A stretch of DNA of 64,000 bases from IMG/VR virus record IMGVR_UViG_3300032308_002092, positions 1 to 64,000 of that record. One strand, given 5' to 3'. A program made the position numbers and the translations under genes. The notes under the pieces were generated by a model. That model made no database searches. It had not been told where the DNA came from and saw nothing but the letters and a program-made list of their open reading frames with translations. Source of the stretch: a virus. How positions within the stretch are numbered: position 1 is the first letter of the stretch; the number at the start of each line of letters is the position of its first letter. Of this stretch, positions 51,294-58,896 are shown one piece after another.

Positions 51294-52523
51294 ATGGCAC
51301 AGAAAATTCAACTCAGGCAAGGAACAGCAGCTAGCTGGACTAGCACTGACCCCGTGCTGGCAGACGCAGAGATAGGCGTAGAGACAGATACTGGCAGATT
51401 TAAGTTTGGCAATGGTACCGACACGTGGTCGGTTAGAAGCTATGCTGATGTTCAAGGAGGAAACCAAACATTCCCCTATCGCTCATTCGGCGATGGCTCT
51501 GATGGTGATGTGGTTGTTAACTCTGGGACCACGACTCTGGTTAGAGATATGTACTACAACAATCTAACCGTGTCTAGTACTGGAAAAATTACTACACAGG
51601 GTTTTAAGGTGTTCGTCAAGGGGGTTTTAGACCTTTCTAATGCAGGTGCTAGCGCTATAAACGCAGATGGAGCCGCTGGAGCAAATGCCACCGGATCTGC
51701 CGGTGGTGTAACGCCGAGTGCGTATGCAGCTGGATCTTCTGCTGCACAAGGCCAGGGAACATCAGGATCTACAGGTGTGACCGGCACGGGCGTGGCTTCA
51801 GCCACACCTACTGCGATCACTGGTAACGGTGGTATTTCTAACACCGCAGGAAATGGTGGTGCTGGAACAAACGCCGGCGCAACCGGCGGAGGTGGCGCTT
51901 CGCCAACCTCCAACGATATAAATATTTATGCCACTAATTTATTTAGAGGCGTCACGCTGCTAGGCGGAGGCTGCGGCGGTAGAGGAGGGGCTTCTGGCGG
52001 GGGAGACGGAGTCAACACTGGTGGCGGTGGCGGTGGCGGAGGAAACGGCGGCGGCGTTCTTGCCTTGTACGCTAATATCATAGTGACATCGTCGTCTACT
52101 TCTCAGTCGTGCATATCTGCGTTGGGCGGCAACGGCGGCAATGGTGGATCTACTTCTGCAGGGGTCACCGGCGGCGGTGGAGCTGGCAGTGGTGGCGGTG
52201 GTGGTTGGATATACTTAGTGTACAACAGAAAGTACGGCCCAACTATCACAAACATGCTGAATGCTTCCGGTGGTGTAGGTGGCGCAGGCGGCAACAGCTT
52301 TGGCACCCTGACGTCAGGTCTGCCTGCTGGTGGCGGTGGCGCTGGTGACGGCGGGTATGCTGGCCGCATAACCACATATCAAGTCCCAACCGCTGTAGGT
52401 AGAAGCTTATTTGCGGTTACTAATAACATCTACAATCCTAAGGTTGACATAAGCAACAGTGCTCAAACAGACGGCATTGGAAAGAATGGCGGCGAAAGCG
52501 GCCTATTATATGGAGATTTTTAA
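51294..52523 (+). CDS. Glycine-rich adhesin, paralogue of the preceding gene
   Basis: 409 residues with the same layout: MAQKIQLRQGTAASWTSTDPVLADAEIGVETDTGRFKFGNGTDTW, then GDGSDGDVVVNSGTTTLVRDMYYNNLTV, then Gly-rich blocks. The N-terminal and linker regions are well conserved with the previous product; the Gly-rich blocks and insertions differ. This suggests duplication with divergence of the receptor-binding surface. Confidence 0.7.
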   Translation: MAQKIQLRQGTAASWTSTDPVLADAEIGVETDTGRFKFGNGTDTWSVRSYADVQGGNQTFPYRSFGDGSDGDVVVNSGTTTLVRDMYYNNLTVSSTGKITTQGFKVFVKGVLDLSNAGASAINADGAAGANATGSAGGVTPSAYAAGSSAAQGQGTSGSTGVTGTGVASATPTAITGNGGISNTAGNGGAGTNAGATGGGGASPTSNDINIYATNLFRGVTLLGGGCGGRGGASGGGDGVNTGGGGGGGGNGGGVLALYANIIVTSSSTSQSCISALGGNGGNGGSTSAGVTGGGGAGSGGGGGWIYLVYNRKYGPTITNMLNASGGVGGAGGNSFGTLTSGLPAGGGGAGDGGYAGRITTYQVPTAVGRSLFAVTNNIYNPKVDISNSAQTDGIGKNGGESGLLYGDF

Positions 52524-52526
52524 TAC

Positions 52527-52730
52527 ATGAAGCTACAAGTGATATGTCAAGAGTGTGGTAAAAAAATAATTGAAGTTCATAAAGAAGTCATCTCAAATGA
52601 AGATGTTTCCCTTTATGAAAAATCCTGCAGCTGCGAAGAGCATGGTGGCAACACATATGTCTATGATGAGGAAACTGGAGAACTACTCAGCTCCACAATA
52701 GTTGTTAAAGCATTTAGGGTTGCAGATTGA
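52527..52730 (+). CDS. Small zinc-binding-like protein
   Basis: 67 residues. C8/C11 in QVICQECGKK and C33/C35 in KSCSCEEH could form a zinc site. Acidic. The start lies four bases after the adhesin stop. Function unknown. Confidence 0.55.
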   Translation: MKLQVICQECGKKIIEVHKEVISNEDVSLYEKSCSCEEHGGNTYVYDEETGELLSSTIVVKAFRVAD

Positions 52731-52731
52731 T

Positions 52732-53046
52732 ATGGGACTCAACATACCACCACATTTGGCTATAATAGGTGCTGCTAAAGTAGCTAAGGCGAAAAGTGAA
52801 TTTAATAAGCTGGTCGATGAAGTTGCTGGTGAAAATATTATTGCACAGATTACGGCGGCAGGAAAGACTAAACTAATAGCAGATGCGCTTAGAGATGTTG
52901 CTTACTACGGTAGTCAAGGCAGCTTGTGGGAAGTCTATGTAGCAGTCGAGAAGGTCCAGCTGACACCTGAGATGTCTCCCTTTCTTACTGAAGAAAGACG
53001 ACAGAACTTCAAGAATCGAATAATATCTATTATAAGCTCATTGTAA
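52732..53046 (+). CDS. Small helical protein of unknown function
   Basis: 104 residues from ATG 52732; an in-frame start 30 bases earlier overlaps the previous gene. Helical, no family recognised. Directly precedes the permuted NlpC/P60-like gene. Confidence 0.55.
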   Translation: MGLNIPPHLAIIGAAKVAKAKSEFNKLVDEVAGENIIAQITAAGKTKLIADALRDVAYYGSQGSLWEVYVAVEKVQLTPEMSPFLTEERRQNFKNRIISIISSL

Positions 53047-53058
53047 GGCAGACTCTTT

Positions 53059-53505
53059 ATGATGGTGGGTTTCAGTTACTCCAACAAGATACTCTCCAGA
53101 ATAATCAGAAAAGCCACCCGCTCCGAGTGCTCCCACTGCTATATCCTAGACCCTGATGCTGGACTGGTATTCCACGCTCAAGGCATGACTGTGCATGCAT
53201 TATCCTACGAGAACTTCAAAAAGCAGAACGTCATTGTCTGGGAATCTGGTGAGACTGGAATTCCTTTCTCTCACACTGATTGGAACTGGCTGCGCAACCA
53301 GCTCGGCAAACCTTATGGCACTGCCACACTTATTGGCCATGCCATACCCTTGCTTTTTAATACACCAAATCCATTCAACGACTCTGACTACTCCTTCACT
53401 TGCTCTGAGCTAGTAGCTAGGTGGGCTGGCATAAAGAACGCTGAAAGAGCCAGGCCAGATCAGCTCCTAGTCTACCTCAGAGATGGCAAGCCTTTAGATC
53501 TATAG
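53059..53505 (+). CDS. Permuted NlpC/P60-type (YiiX-like) cysteine hydrolase
   Basis: 148 residues. Permuted papain-fold order: the catalytic-type His in SECSHCYIL (H26) comes first, and the Cys in FTCSELVARWAG (C115) comes later. A GKPYG motif lies between. Enzymes of this group cleave amide or thioester bonds, including peptidoglycan cross-links. No signal peptide. Near the fibre genes it may be a tail-carried wall enzyme or a lysis factor; the substrate is unknown. Confidence 0.65.
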   Translation: MMVGFSYSNKILSRIIRKATRSECSHCYILDPDAGLVFHAQGMTVHALSYENFKKQNVIVWESGETGIPFSHTDWNWLRNQLGKPYGTATLIGHAIPLLFNTPNPFNDSDYSFTCSELVARWAGIKNAERARPDQLLVYLRDGKPLDL

Positions 53506-53510
53506 TGTGA

Positions 53511-53516
53511 TACAAT
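53511..53516 (+). promoter_or_regulatory. Promoter-like TGTGATACAAT
   Basis: AGTGTGATACAATAGG lies 51 bases before the ATG at 53567 and overlaps the preceding stop. Confidence 0.45.
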
Positions 53517-53566
53517 AGGTATGTCTAGTCACCCACGGGTGTCGCTTGTTGCGTCTAGGAGCTGCC

Positions 53567-53983
53567 ATGTCAGAATCAAATATCGAGTTAATTCGATTAC
53601 TTGTAGAGCAAGTTAAACAGAACTCCAATAAACTCGATGACATGAAGGAAGCCTACTACGAGCTTAAAAACGCAGTAGATTCTCACCAAGACATGGATGA
53701 GAAGATGCACAAAGACGTCTGCCAGTTCATGGAAAGCACAAATAAAAAATTAGACGAGTATAATCGGCAACTTGAGATTCACATAGCAGGTACGGTTGAG
53801 AATAGAAATGAGATAGCTGAGTTTAAAGCCACCCTTAAGCCACTGATCGATGACTTCGTAGAAGACAGCATTATCAAGAGAGCTAATAAAAAGTCTATGA
53901 TCAAGTGGACTAAGGTGGCTGGCTTTGTTGGTGCTGTGGCTGGTGCCGCAGCCGGGATACTTAAGCTGCTGGGCTTAATCTAG
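53567..53983 (+). CDS. Coiled-coil protein with C-terminal membrane helix
   Basis: 138 residues from ATG 53567 after AGGAG. A long coiled coil (about 5-100) ends in a Gly/Ala-rich membrane helix (VAGFVGAVAGAAAGILKLLG). The architecture fits a small membrane-tethered protein of the XhlA type, sometimes linked to lysis, but no signature is present. It converges with the leftward cluster; the two stops overlap by nine bases. Confidence 0.6.
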   Translation: MSESNIELIRLLVEQVKQNSNKLDDMKEAYYELKNAVDSHQDMDEKMHKDVCQFMESTNKKLDEYNRQLEIHIAGTVENRNEIAEFKATLKPLIDDFVEDSIIKRANKKSMIKWTKVAGFVGAVAGAAAGILKLLGLI

Positions 53984-54274
53984 ATCTTCTGGGATCTCTT
54001 TCGCGCATTGCTCCATCGCCATCAGAAACTCTATTTGCACGTTCCCTCCAGCTTGGATCTTGTCTTCGAGGCTATAGATCTTTTGCTCCGCGCAGAAGCA
54101 TAGATCTTGTGGTGCTCCCATACCAATACACTGAGCGATAAACACCGAGTGCAAAGGCTCAGTAAACTTGCCTGCAGTATTAATGTGATCCCCAGCCCAG
54201 AAGCCTGCAGCAGCTACAAGCCCAGCTGCAACGCCTGCTCCAACTATAATTCCAAATACTTTCAACTTACTCAT
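53975..54274 (-). CDS. Small exported or membrane protein
   Basis: 99 residues from the ATG at 54274 behind AAGGAG; an in-frame start far upstream overlaps another gene. An N-terminal hydrophobic helix (VFGIIVGAGVAAGLVAAAGFWAG) is followed by a Cys-containing domain (AQCIGMG...DLCFCAEQK...EQCAKE), four cysteines suggesting disulfides. Last gene of the leftward cluster. Confidence 0.6.
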   Translation of the reverse strand: MSKLKVFGIIVGAGVAAGLVAAAGFWAGDHINTAGKFTEPLHSVFIAQCIGMGAPQDLCFCAEQKIYSLEDKIQAGGNVQIEFLMAMEQCAKEIPEDLD

Positions 54275-54284
54275 TCTTTTCTCC

Positions 54285-54482
54285 TTATTCCTTAAAATCC
54301 CACGAATTGTCTTTTTCAAAATGTAGATTTCCTGCAAATGATACATGAACTTTGGGGACGGCGCTAGGTTCCCATTCGACATCAAGGCTGACCATAAAAG
54401 GTATTTCTTGACCATTTACAAACATCTGTCTTGCGCGACCCATGCTGTCCGTGACTATTCTAATTTCCGGCAACTTACTCAT
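54285..54482 (-). CDS. Small protein of unknown function
   Basis: 65 residues, beta-rich (RIVTDSMGRARQMFVNGQEIPF), no recognised family. The ATG overlaps the upstream stop region (eight bases) after AGGAG. Confidence 0.6.
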   Translation of the reverse strand: MSKLPEIRIVTDSMGRARQMFVNGQEIPFMVSLDVEWEPSAVPKVHVSFAGNLHFEKDNSWDFKE

Positions 54483-54663
54483 TCTTTTCTCCTTGGTTGC
54501 TCAATACATTGTTCAATGTAAACATCGCGCCCGCGATCTGAGTTAGACGCGTGTCGATCTCCCTCATACGACCTTGAATTGCTTCTCTCTCGAGAACAAG
54601 CTGTTCTGCTTCTTTCCCGAGTTTCTCAAGCTCTTCTGCGAGTCTTTGCTCTACGCTACTCAC
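54475..54663 (-). CDS. Small coiled-coil protein
   Basis: 62 residues, almost entirely Glu/Leu/Arg heptads. No family recognised. ATGA-type overlap with the upstream gene. Confidence 0.6.
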   Translation of the reverse strand: MSSVEQRLAEELEKLGKEAEQLVLEREAIQGRMREIDTRLTQIAGAMFTLNNVLSNQGEKNE

Positions 54664-54956
54664 CGCTTAGAAACCTCGTATTTAGTTGGTGATCCAACTT
54701 TGGGTTGGTTCTTCAGAGTCGCGATAGAGGTAATCGACCGCAGAGTCGATGCGCCGCTGTCGCTAACGCGGTTGACCATAAAAAGTACGTTGCTGGTGTT
54801 GCCATACTTGTCGGTAAGCTTTAGGCGAACAGTCGAGCCTTTGATGAAGGTCTCAGACTTGTTTGTGCTAACTACCCCCGAGTCTACCAATCGGTTAAGT
54901 GTAACCGTGATGCATGTGTCTGTGCTAGAAGCCCTAGTAAAAAGTACTTGTGTCAT
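54660..54956 (-). CDS. Small beta-rich protein
   Basis: 98 residues, Ser/Thr/Val-rich, no charged tail; no recognised family. It has a strong ribosome binding site (AGAGGAGAAC) and is the first gene after the 150-base leader with the TATAAATA box. Confidence 0.6.
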   Translation of the reverse strand: MTQVLFTRASSTDTCITVTLNRLVDSGVVSTNKSETFIKGSTVRLKLTDKYGNTSNVLFMVNRVSDSGASTLRSITSIATLKNQPKVGSPTKYEVSKR

Positions 54957-55107
54957 GTGTTCTCCTCTGTTTATGACCTGTTTAAAAGTGGTGCTGCCGC
55001 TTATCCCTACACCGTTTTCGACCTAAGTTCCATACGCGACAATCGGCTGGCACCAGTTGGGTACCGTGGAACCTGAATAACCTGCCAGGGTTGTTCATTG
55101 GTCGATG
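54957..55107 (-). promoter_or_regulatory. Long 5' leader, possibly structured
   Basis: About 150 bases without a reading frame separate the TATAAATA box from the ATG at 54956. GCACCA (55050-55055) and TGGTGC (54989-54994) can pair, as can GTTCCA and TGGAAC nearby. A tRNA was considered but the T-arm sequence is missing. It may be a regulatory leader. Confidence 0.35.
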
Positions 55108-55115
55108 TATTTATA
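55108..55115 (-). promoter_or_regulatory. Leftward TATAAATA promoter-like box
   Basis: On the minus strand the sequence is GAGGTATAAATACATC, an exact TATAAATA. It overlaps the stop of the deaminase gene and would drive the four small genes to its left. Confidence 0.55.
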
Positions 55116-55962
55116 CCTCAGATATAATTCGCCTAAGTTCTTGGATAGCGCTCTGAGCTTCTTCCTTGTTGTTCCAAAAGCGGGATAGTCCGCTTGGGTG
55201 AGGCATGTGATGTCTCTTGCACTGATACATACTCAGTACGTCCCTAGCTGTATCTCCAACTGTTACCAGTAGATCTGGGTCTAGTTCTTTCAACTCGAAG
55301 CCTAGTCTGAAGAAGCCTTGCTCCATCTGCTTCTTGCTTAGGGATTTGTTTAGCGTGGTTTTCTCGTTGCATACGTTCAAGAAAACTACGTGGATGTCCA
55401 AGCCGTTTACCCACTCTCTTACTTTCCTACCGGACTTCGTGTCTGGATGGAAGGCTGAGTTGTCTGGGGAGTTGTTGCTTGGGTTTGAGCCAACGAACAC
55501 CACTCGGGGTAGTCTGGGTTTGTAGGTTAGTTCTGTGTAGCCTTCTGGCGTGGCATGCTCGCTTATGTATAGGTCTCTCATCTCTTTTAGAGATCCGAAG
55601 TCCTTGTACTTCTCTTTCACGACAACCTTCTCTATACCTGCCTGGTAGATCGCTCGCATACATGTCACACACGGAGACATAGTGCAGACCAGGTACTTAC
55701 CCTCTGTGGAGATGCCTTGCTTGGCGCACGACGCCAGCATATTGATCTCGCTGTGGACGATGTATCTGTATTTGTCTGGCCTTTTGCTTGGGAGACGGTG
55801 GTCACATGCGCCTCTTACGAAACCGTTGCAGGCAGATGCTAGTGCCATACCGCTCTTGCTGTCAACTATGACGCACCCAACTTGAGTTTCTTCGTCGTGA
55901 GACCTTAGTGCCGCGACCTCAGCTAACCGCATGAGCTGCTCTGTCTTAGAGATCCTCTTCAT
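55111..55962 (-). CDS. dCMP deaminase fused to a uracil-DNA-glycosylase-like domain
   Basis: 283 residues. Residues 1-145 are a zinc deaminase of the dCMP type: H70-S-E72 and P97-C98-V-T-C101. Residues 152-280 resemble the UDG superfamily: VVFVGSNPSNN (motif A-like, G158), a second strand VVFLNVCN, DPDLLVTVGDTARDVL, and HPSGLSRFW (motif B, H255). Deamination would make dUMP for the thymidylate-synthase homologues. The attached domain could remove uracil from DNA or bind it. The fusion is unusual. Confidence 0.75.
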   Translation of the reverse strand: MKRISKTEQLMRLAEVAALRSHDEETQVGCVIVDSKSGMALASACNGFVRGACDHRLPSKRPDKYRYIVHSEINMLASCAKQGISTEGKYLVCTMSPCVTCMRAIYQAGIEKVVVKEKYKDFGSLKEMRDLYISEHATPEGYTELTYKPRLPRVVFVGSNPSNNSPDNSAFHPDTKSGRKVREWVNGLDIHVVFLNVCNEKTTLNKSLSKKQMEQGFFRLGFELKELDPDLLVTVGDTARDVLSMYQCKRHHMPHPSGLSRFWNNKEEAQSAIQELRRIISEV

Positions 55963-56152
55963 CGTCAGTCTCCCTAGCCTCAGACATGCTTTCTACGTAT
56001 GGCGTGAACTTGTACTCTACTGGTTTGTATTTAACGCCCTTGACTTTCTGCTTGACCAAGCCCCTAACTGGGCAAGTGAACTCGACTTCGGTCCAGAATT
56101 CCTCTAGAACCTCTGCCTTCCTCTCCCCAGTGTGCTTCTTCTTTCTGCTCAC
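55946..56152 (-). CDS. Small basic protein of unknown function
   Basis: 68 residues from a GTG overlapping the ThyX-like stop, with GGAG upstream. Lys-rich N-terminus and acidic C-terminus; no family recognised. Overlaps the deaminase gene by 17 bases, indicating translational coupling between the ThyX-like and deaminase genes. Confidence 0.6.
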   Translation of the reverse strand: MSRKKKHTGERKAEVLEEFWTEVEFTCPVRGLVKQKVKGVKYKPVEYKFTPYVESMSEARETDDEEDL

Positions 56153-56691
56153 TTGCTTCTCCGAATATAGTCTTCTAGCTCTGGGTACTCTACTTTCAGT
56201 ATGTCTTCTACCGCTTTCTGGTAGGTTTTGATCTGATGTGGCGCATGCTTCTGCTGATAGAAATCACACCATGTCTCTAGGTCAGCGTACATCACCCCCA
56301 ACCAGTAGGTAGATATGGTTGAGGTCATGGTGGCTACGAACCGGTTGCATCCGTCCTTTACGTACATGTCCCTATTGATGTTCCCGGCGTCTATGGTTGA
56401 TTTGATTGAATCAGCCATGTCTTGCCTAGACTCAACCTCTATCGGTGCGATCTCGTCAATCTCTGGATGATATACCTCTTGAGAGTACGTCTGATCTGTG
56501 ATGGATCTGATGTTGCCCATGGCTAGGGTTACGAAGTAGGGCGCTTTTACTTTGAAGTAGACGGTTGGCACCCTAAGTAGGTGTGGGCCAACTTGACCAC
56601 GTCGCATCTGCTGGACGATGAGGCTTAGCTGCTTGCCGTTGGGTGCGCAAGAAAGTAGCTCTACGAAGCCTTTGTCCAAGCAAGGAATCAT
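56149..56691 (-). CDS. ThyX-family protein without the signature motif
   Basis: 180 residues from the ATG overlapping the transglycosylase stop. It begins MIPCLDKGFVELL, as in flavin-dependent thymidylate synthases. The core strand VYFKVKAPYFV aligns with the ThyX 'FHVKAPIFVARQ' strand. The following RHRxxSxNExSxRY signature is replaced by GNIRSITDQTYSQ (59-71). The later LRxxxxAQxEI helix is QQKHAPHQIK. The fold appears kept while FAD/dUMP-binding arginines are lost. It may be an inactive partner, a regulator or an enzyme with different chemistry. Confidence 0.6.
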   Translation of the reverse strand: MIPCLDKGFVELLSCAPNGKQLSLIVQQMRRGQVGPHLLRVPTVYFKVKAPYFVTLAMGNIRSITDQTYSQEVYHPEIDEIAPIEVESRQDMADSIKSTIDAGNINRDMYVKDGCNRFVATMTSTISTYWLGVMYADLETWCDFYQQKHAPHQIKTYQKAVEDILKVEYPELEDYIRRSK

Positions 56692-57458
56692 TTGGTGTCT
56701 TTCTTGTGTCTGAGCCAAGTCGGAGATTTCCTCTTCTCTACGATCCTCTCGATCGCAAGTAGAGCCGCATAGAAATTTCTACCACTGTAGCCAAAACGCT
56801 TACCATCATAGAGATCGGTGACTGCGCAAATATCGTTACCGAACTGGGTCTGCGCTCTAGTCATCGCGTTGACACCCTGGTTCCAGGCGGTGATGGTTAG
56901 TGGCCAGTACTCGATCTCTTTGTGCTTGATCTGCATCAGCCTTGCTGCGGCCTTGGTACTGATCCTAGGGTCTTTAAGCTGCTTGTAGTTCTTGAGACCC
57001 AGCGACTTAACCCAGAACGGCATGATTTGAAATAGACCAGCGGCTCTAACCTTAGATACCGCCTTGGGGTTGTACGAAGATTCTACGTGGGGAAGAAGCG
57101 CAATCTCTATTGGCAGGTTTGCTGCTTCTACCTCTTCGTGAACCATATCGCCCAAGCCGCTTTCGTAGCGAACCATACCCGCTTCAAACTTAGAAGAGAT
57201 GCCGCGCTGCACCTTCACGTCTGGATCTGGGTACTTCTTCTTGACTTTGACTAAAACCTTCTTCTTGGCTTTCTTGTCCTCTGGGTAGTTGATGACCTCT
57301 AGGATCTCCATAGTCGAGGTGTCTACTACTAGACCTTTGTTCACGTCGTACTCGGTGTAGACCTTCTCCCAGAAGTCAATCCTAGGGACTAGGCACTCTG
57401 GTTCTGTCGCTAGTGCGGTTTGTGTCAACAGGGTCAGCGCCAATATCTTAAGTCTCAC
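56688..57458 (-). CDS. Lytic transglycosylase, SLT/MltD-like
   Basis: 256 residues from a GTG after GGAG. Signal peptide MRLKILALTLLTQTALA. Residues 95-210 match the lysozyme-like SLT domain: LPIEIALLPHVESSYNPKAVSKVRAAGLFQIMP with catalytic E126, followed by DPRISTKAAARLM and ITAWNQGVNAM. It cleaves peptidoglycan glycan strands from the periplasm, so it is a likely lysis enzyme. No LysM repeats. Overlaps both neighbours. Confidence 0.85.
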   Translation of the reverse strand: MRLKILALTLLTQTALATEPECLVPRIDFWEKVYTEYDVNKGLVVDTSTMEILEVINYPEDKKAKKKVLVKVKKKYPDPDVKVQRGISSKFEAGMVRYESGLGDMVHEEVEAANLPIEIALLPHVESSYNPKAVSKVRAAGLFQIMPFWVKSLGLKNYKQLKDPRISTKAAARLMQIKHKEIEYWPLTITAWNQGVNAMTRAQTQFGNDICAVTDLYDGKRFGYSGRNFYAALLAIERIVEKRKSPTWLRHKKDTK

Positions 57459-57816
57459 TCTCTACTCCGGCTACGCAAGTGAATGGTTCTTTGTCTGAGA
57501 GAAGAGTCTCTTCCATGATGATGTCAGTGGATCTCTCGATGATGTAGTCTGTGGTCTTGGCGTCTAACCACTCTATCTTGGTCTTGAGTTCTTTGTTGAG
57601 TATGTAGACCTTAGCGTGGTGCATCTCTTTGGTCCACAAATCAGCGACGTACTCGACCATCTCCATGAAATCAAACGGACCCCTGAGCCCAGAGATAACG
57701 CAGTGCTGCTTGTCTCTGTCGCCAGAAGACACAGACACAGCGAAGGTCTTGTCCGTTAGTCTAGATAGGTCCATGTGTTCTATTTGCGGCACGAAGCCAT
57801 GAGATGAGTCAGTCAT
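57448..57816 (-). CDS. Protein of unknown function
   Basis: 122 residues behind GGAGGATC, no recognised family; no signal or membrane segment. Overlaps the transglycosylase gene by 11 bases. Confidence 0.6.
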   Translation of the reverse strand: MTDSSHGFVPQIEHMDLSRLTDKTFAVSVSSGDRDKQHCVISGLRGPFDFMEMVEYVADLWTKEMHHAKVYILNKELKTKIEWLDAKTTDYIIERSTDIIMEETLLSDKEPFTCVAGVESET

Positions 57817-57850
57817 ACGATCCTCCGTGATTGATATCAGATCGGGATGA

Positions 57851-58438
57851 TCAGGAGTCGAAGCCTATGACGAAGCGCATGCGTGGCTTGCCTTGCCCTA
57901 GGAACTCACACTCAGCCTTGATGGCTTCGTACGCATCCTTAACTGGCTCCACGGTCAGAGTGTCGTAGTCGAAGTAGTGATCTCTTCCCGTCTCTGGGAT
58001 GTAGATGGGTGACTTGTTTTTGCTTCTTATTTTTTCTAGCTTGTCTATTCTTCTGAAGAGATTAGCTGCCGCATCGAAGTCATCTAAGGCGGACTCCCAC
58101 ATCGTGTGCTCGTATTTCTTGATGGCTCTCTCCATCTCTCTGATGTTACACCAAGTAATTGAGTGATACTCATTCTCATCTAGCCACTCTAGGGTTTCTT
58201 TGGTCGCATCCTTGGGTACACCTCTACCATCAGCTATTGGCTTATGGAACATAGATCTAACGCCAGCTAGTATACCAAAGAACTCGTAGTTGCGACCCGA
58301 TATGCAGTCGATCTCGTCGTTAGCGTAGTTGTATGGATCCTTGTAGCTGTCGTACGAGATATATGGTCTTTTGAGCCATAGTTTCCAAGGCTCTCCAGGG
58401 TACTTGATTTCGCACAAGATGTGAATATCGCAGCCCAA
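57851..58438 (-). CDS. Conserved phage/bacterial protein, MGCDIH family
   Basis: 195 residues from a TTG after AGGAG. It begins MGCDIHILCEI and contains RNYEFFGILAGVRS and HSITWCNI, the pattern of a family of unknown function found in phages and bacteria. Conserved Cys, Asp, His and Trp suggest a metal or nucleotide site. No activity can be assigned. Confidence 0.65.
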   Translation of the reverse strand: MGCDIHILCEIKYPGEPWKLWLKRPYISYDSYKDPYNYANDEIDCISGRNYEFFGILAGVRSMFHKPIADGRGVPKDATKETLEWLDENEYHSITWCNIREMERAIKKYEHTMWESALDDFDAAANLFRRIDKLEKIRSKNKSPIYIPETGRDHYFDYDTLTVEPVKDAYEAIKAECEFLGQGKPRMRFVIGFDS

Positions 58439-58443
58439 TTTAC

Positions 58444-58896
58444 CTACTCCTCTATCAGCTTCTCTATCTCGTAGTCAGCCATGACCCTTGATATAAGGTC
58501 TTCCGATAGACCAGAGTAGCTACTTGGTACATTGACGTTCACCACGCCATATATTGCCTTAAGCTTATTCTTGTATTTGATGTCCTTCAGGAGGAACTCT
58601 AGATCTTCCGTGGATAGATCGCCAGATTTTAGTAACTGTTTTAGTTGCTCTGCTTGTTGCTCTGGGTCGTACGGACCGAACGTGTTGTTGATAATGCCAC
58701 TAGTGTTTGGTCCAAGCGTCCAAGAGCCTGATGAGAATGTGCCAGCTTGATTAGACATGGTGTGAGTAGTCGTAGTGTTAGGCACAATTTTGCCTTGTAT
58801 AGTGTGAGTAGTCGTAGTGTATGGTGAGCCAACTGTTACCGGCACATCACTTGGCACTTGATACTCTTGTCCGTTAATTGTTACTTTTTTACTCAT
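58444..58896 (-). CDS. Protein of unknown function with repeated Thr/His motifs
   Basis: 150 residues. The N-terminal half has two similar stretches (YTTTTHTIQGK and NTTTTHTMSNQ), the C-terminal half is helical. No family recognised. Its ATG overlaps the ThyA-like stop. Confidence 0.6.
   Translation of the reverse strand: MSKKVTINGQEYQVPSDVPVTVGSPYTTTTHTIQGKIVPNTTTTHTMSNQAGTFSSGSWTLGPNTSGIINNTFGPYDPEQQAEQLKQLLKSGDLSTEDLEFLLKDIKYKNKLKAIYGVVNVNVPSSYSGLSEDLISRVMADYEIEKLIEE

Noticed and set aside
54989-55055. tRNA-like segment with a GCACCA end in the leader
   Set aside because: Ends can pair, but the T-arm sequence and a normal cloverleaf are missing.
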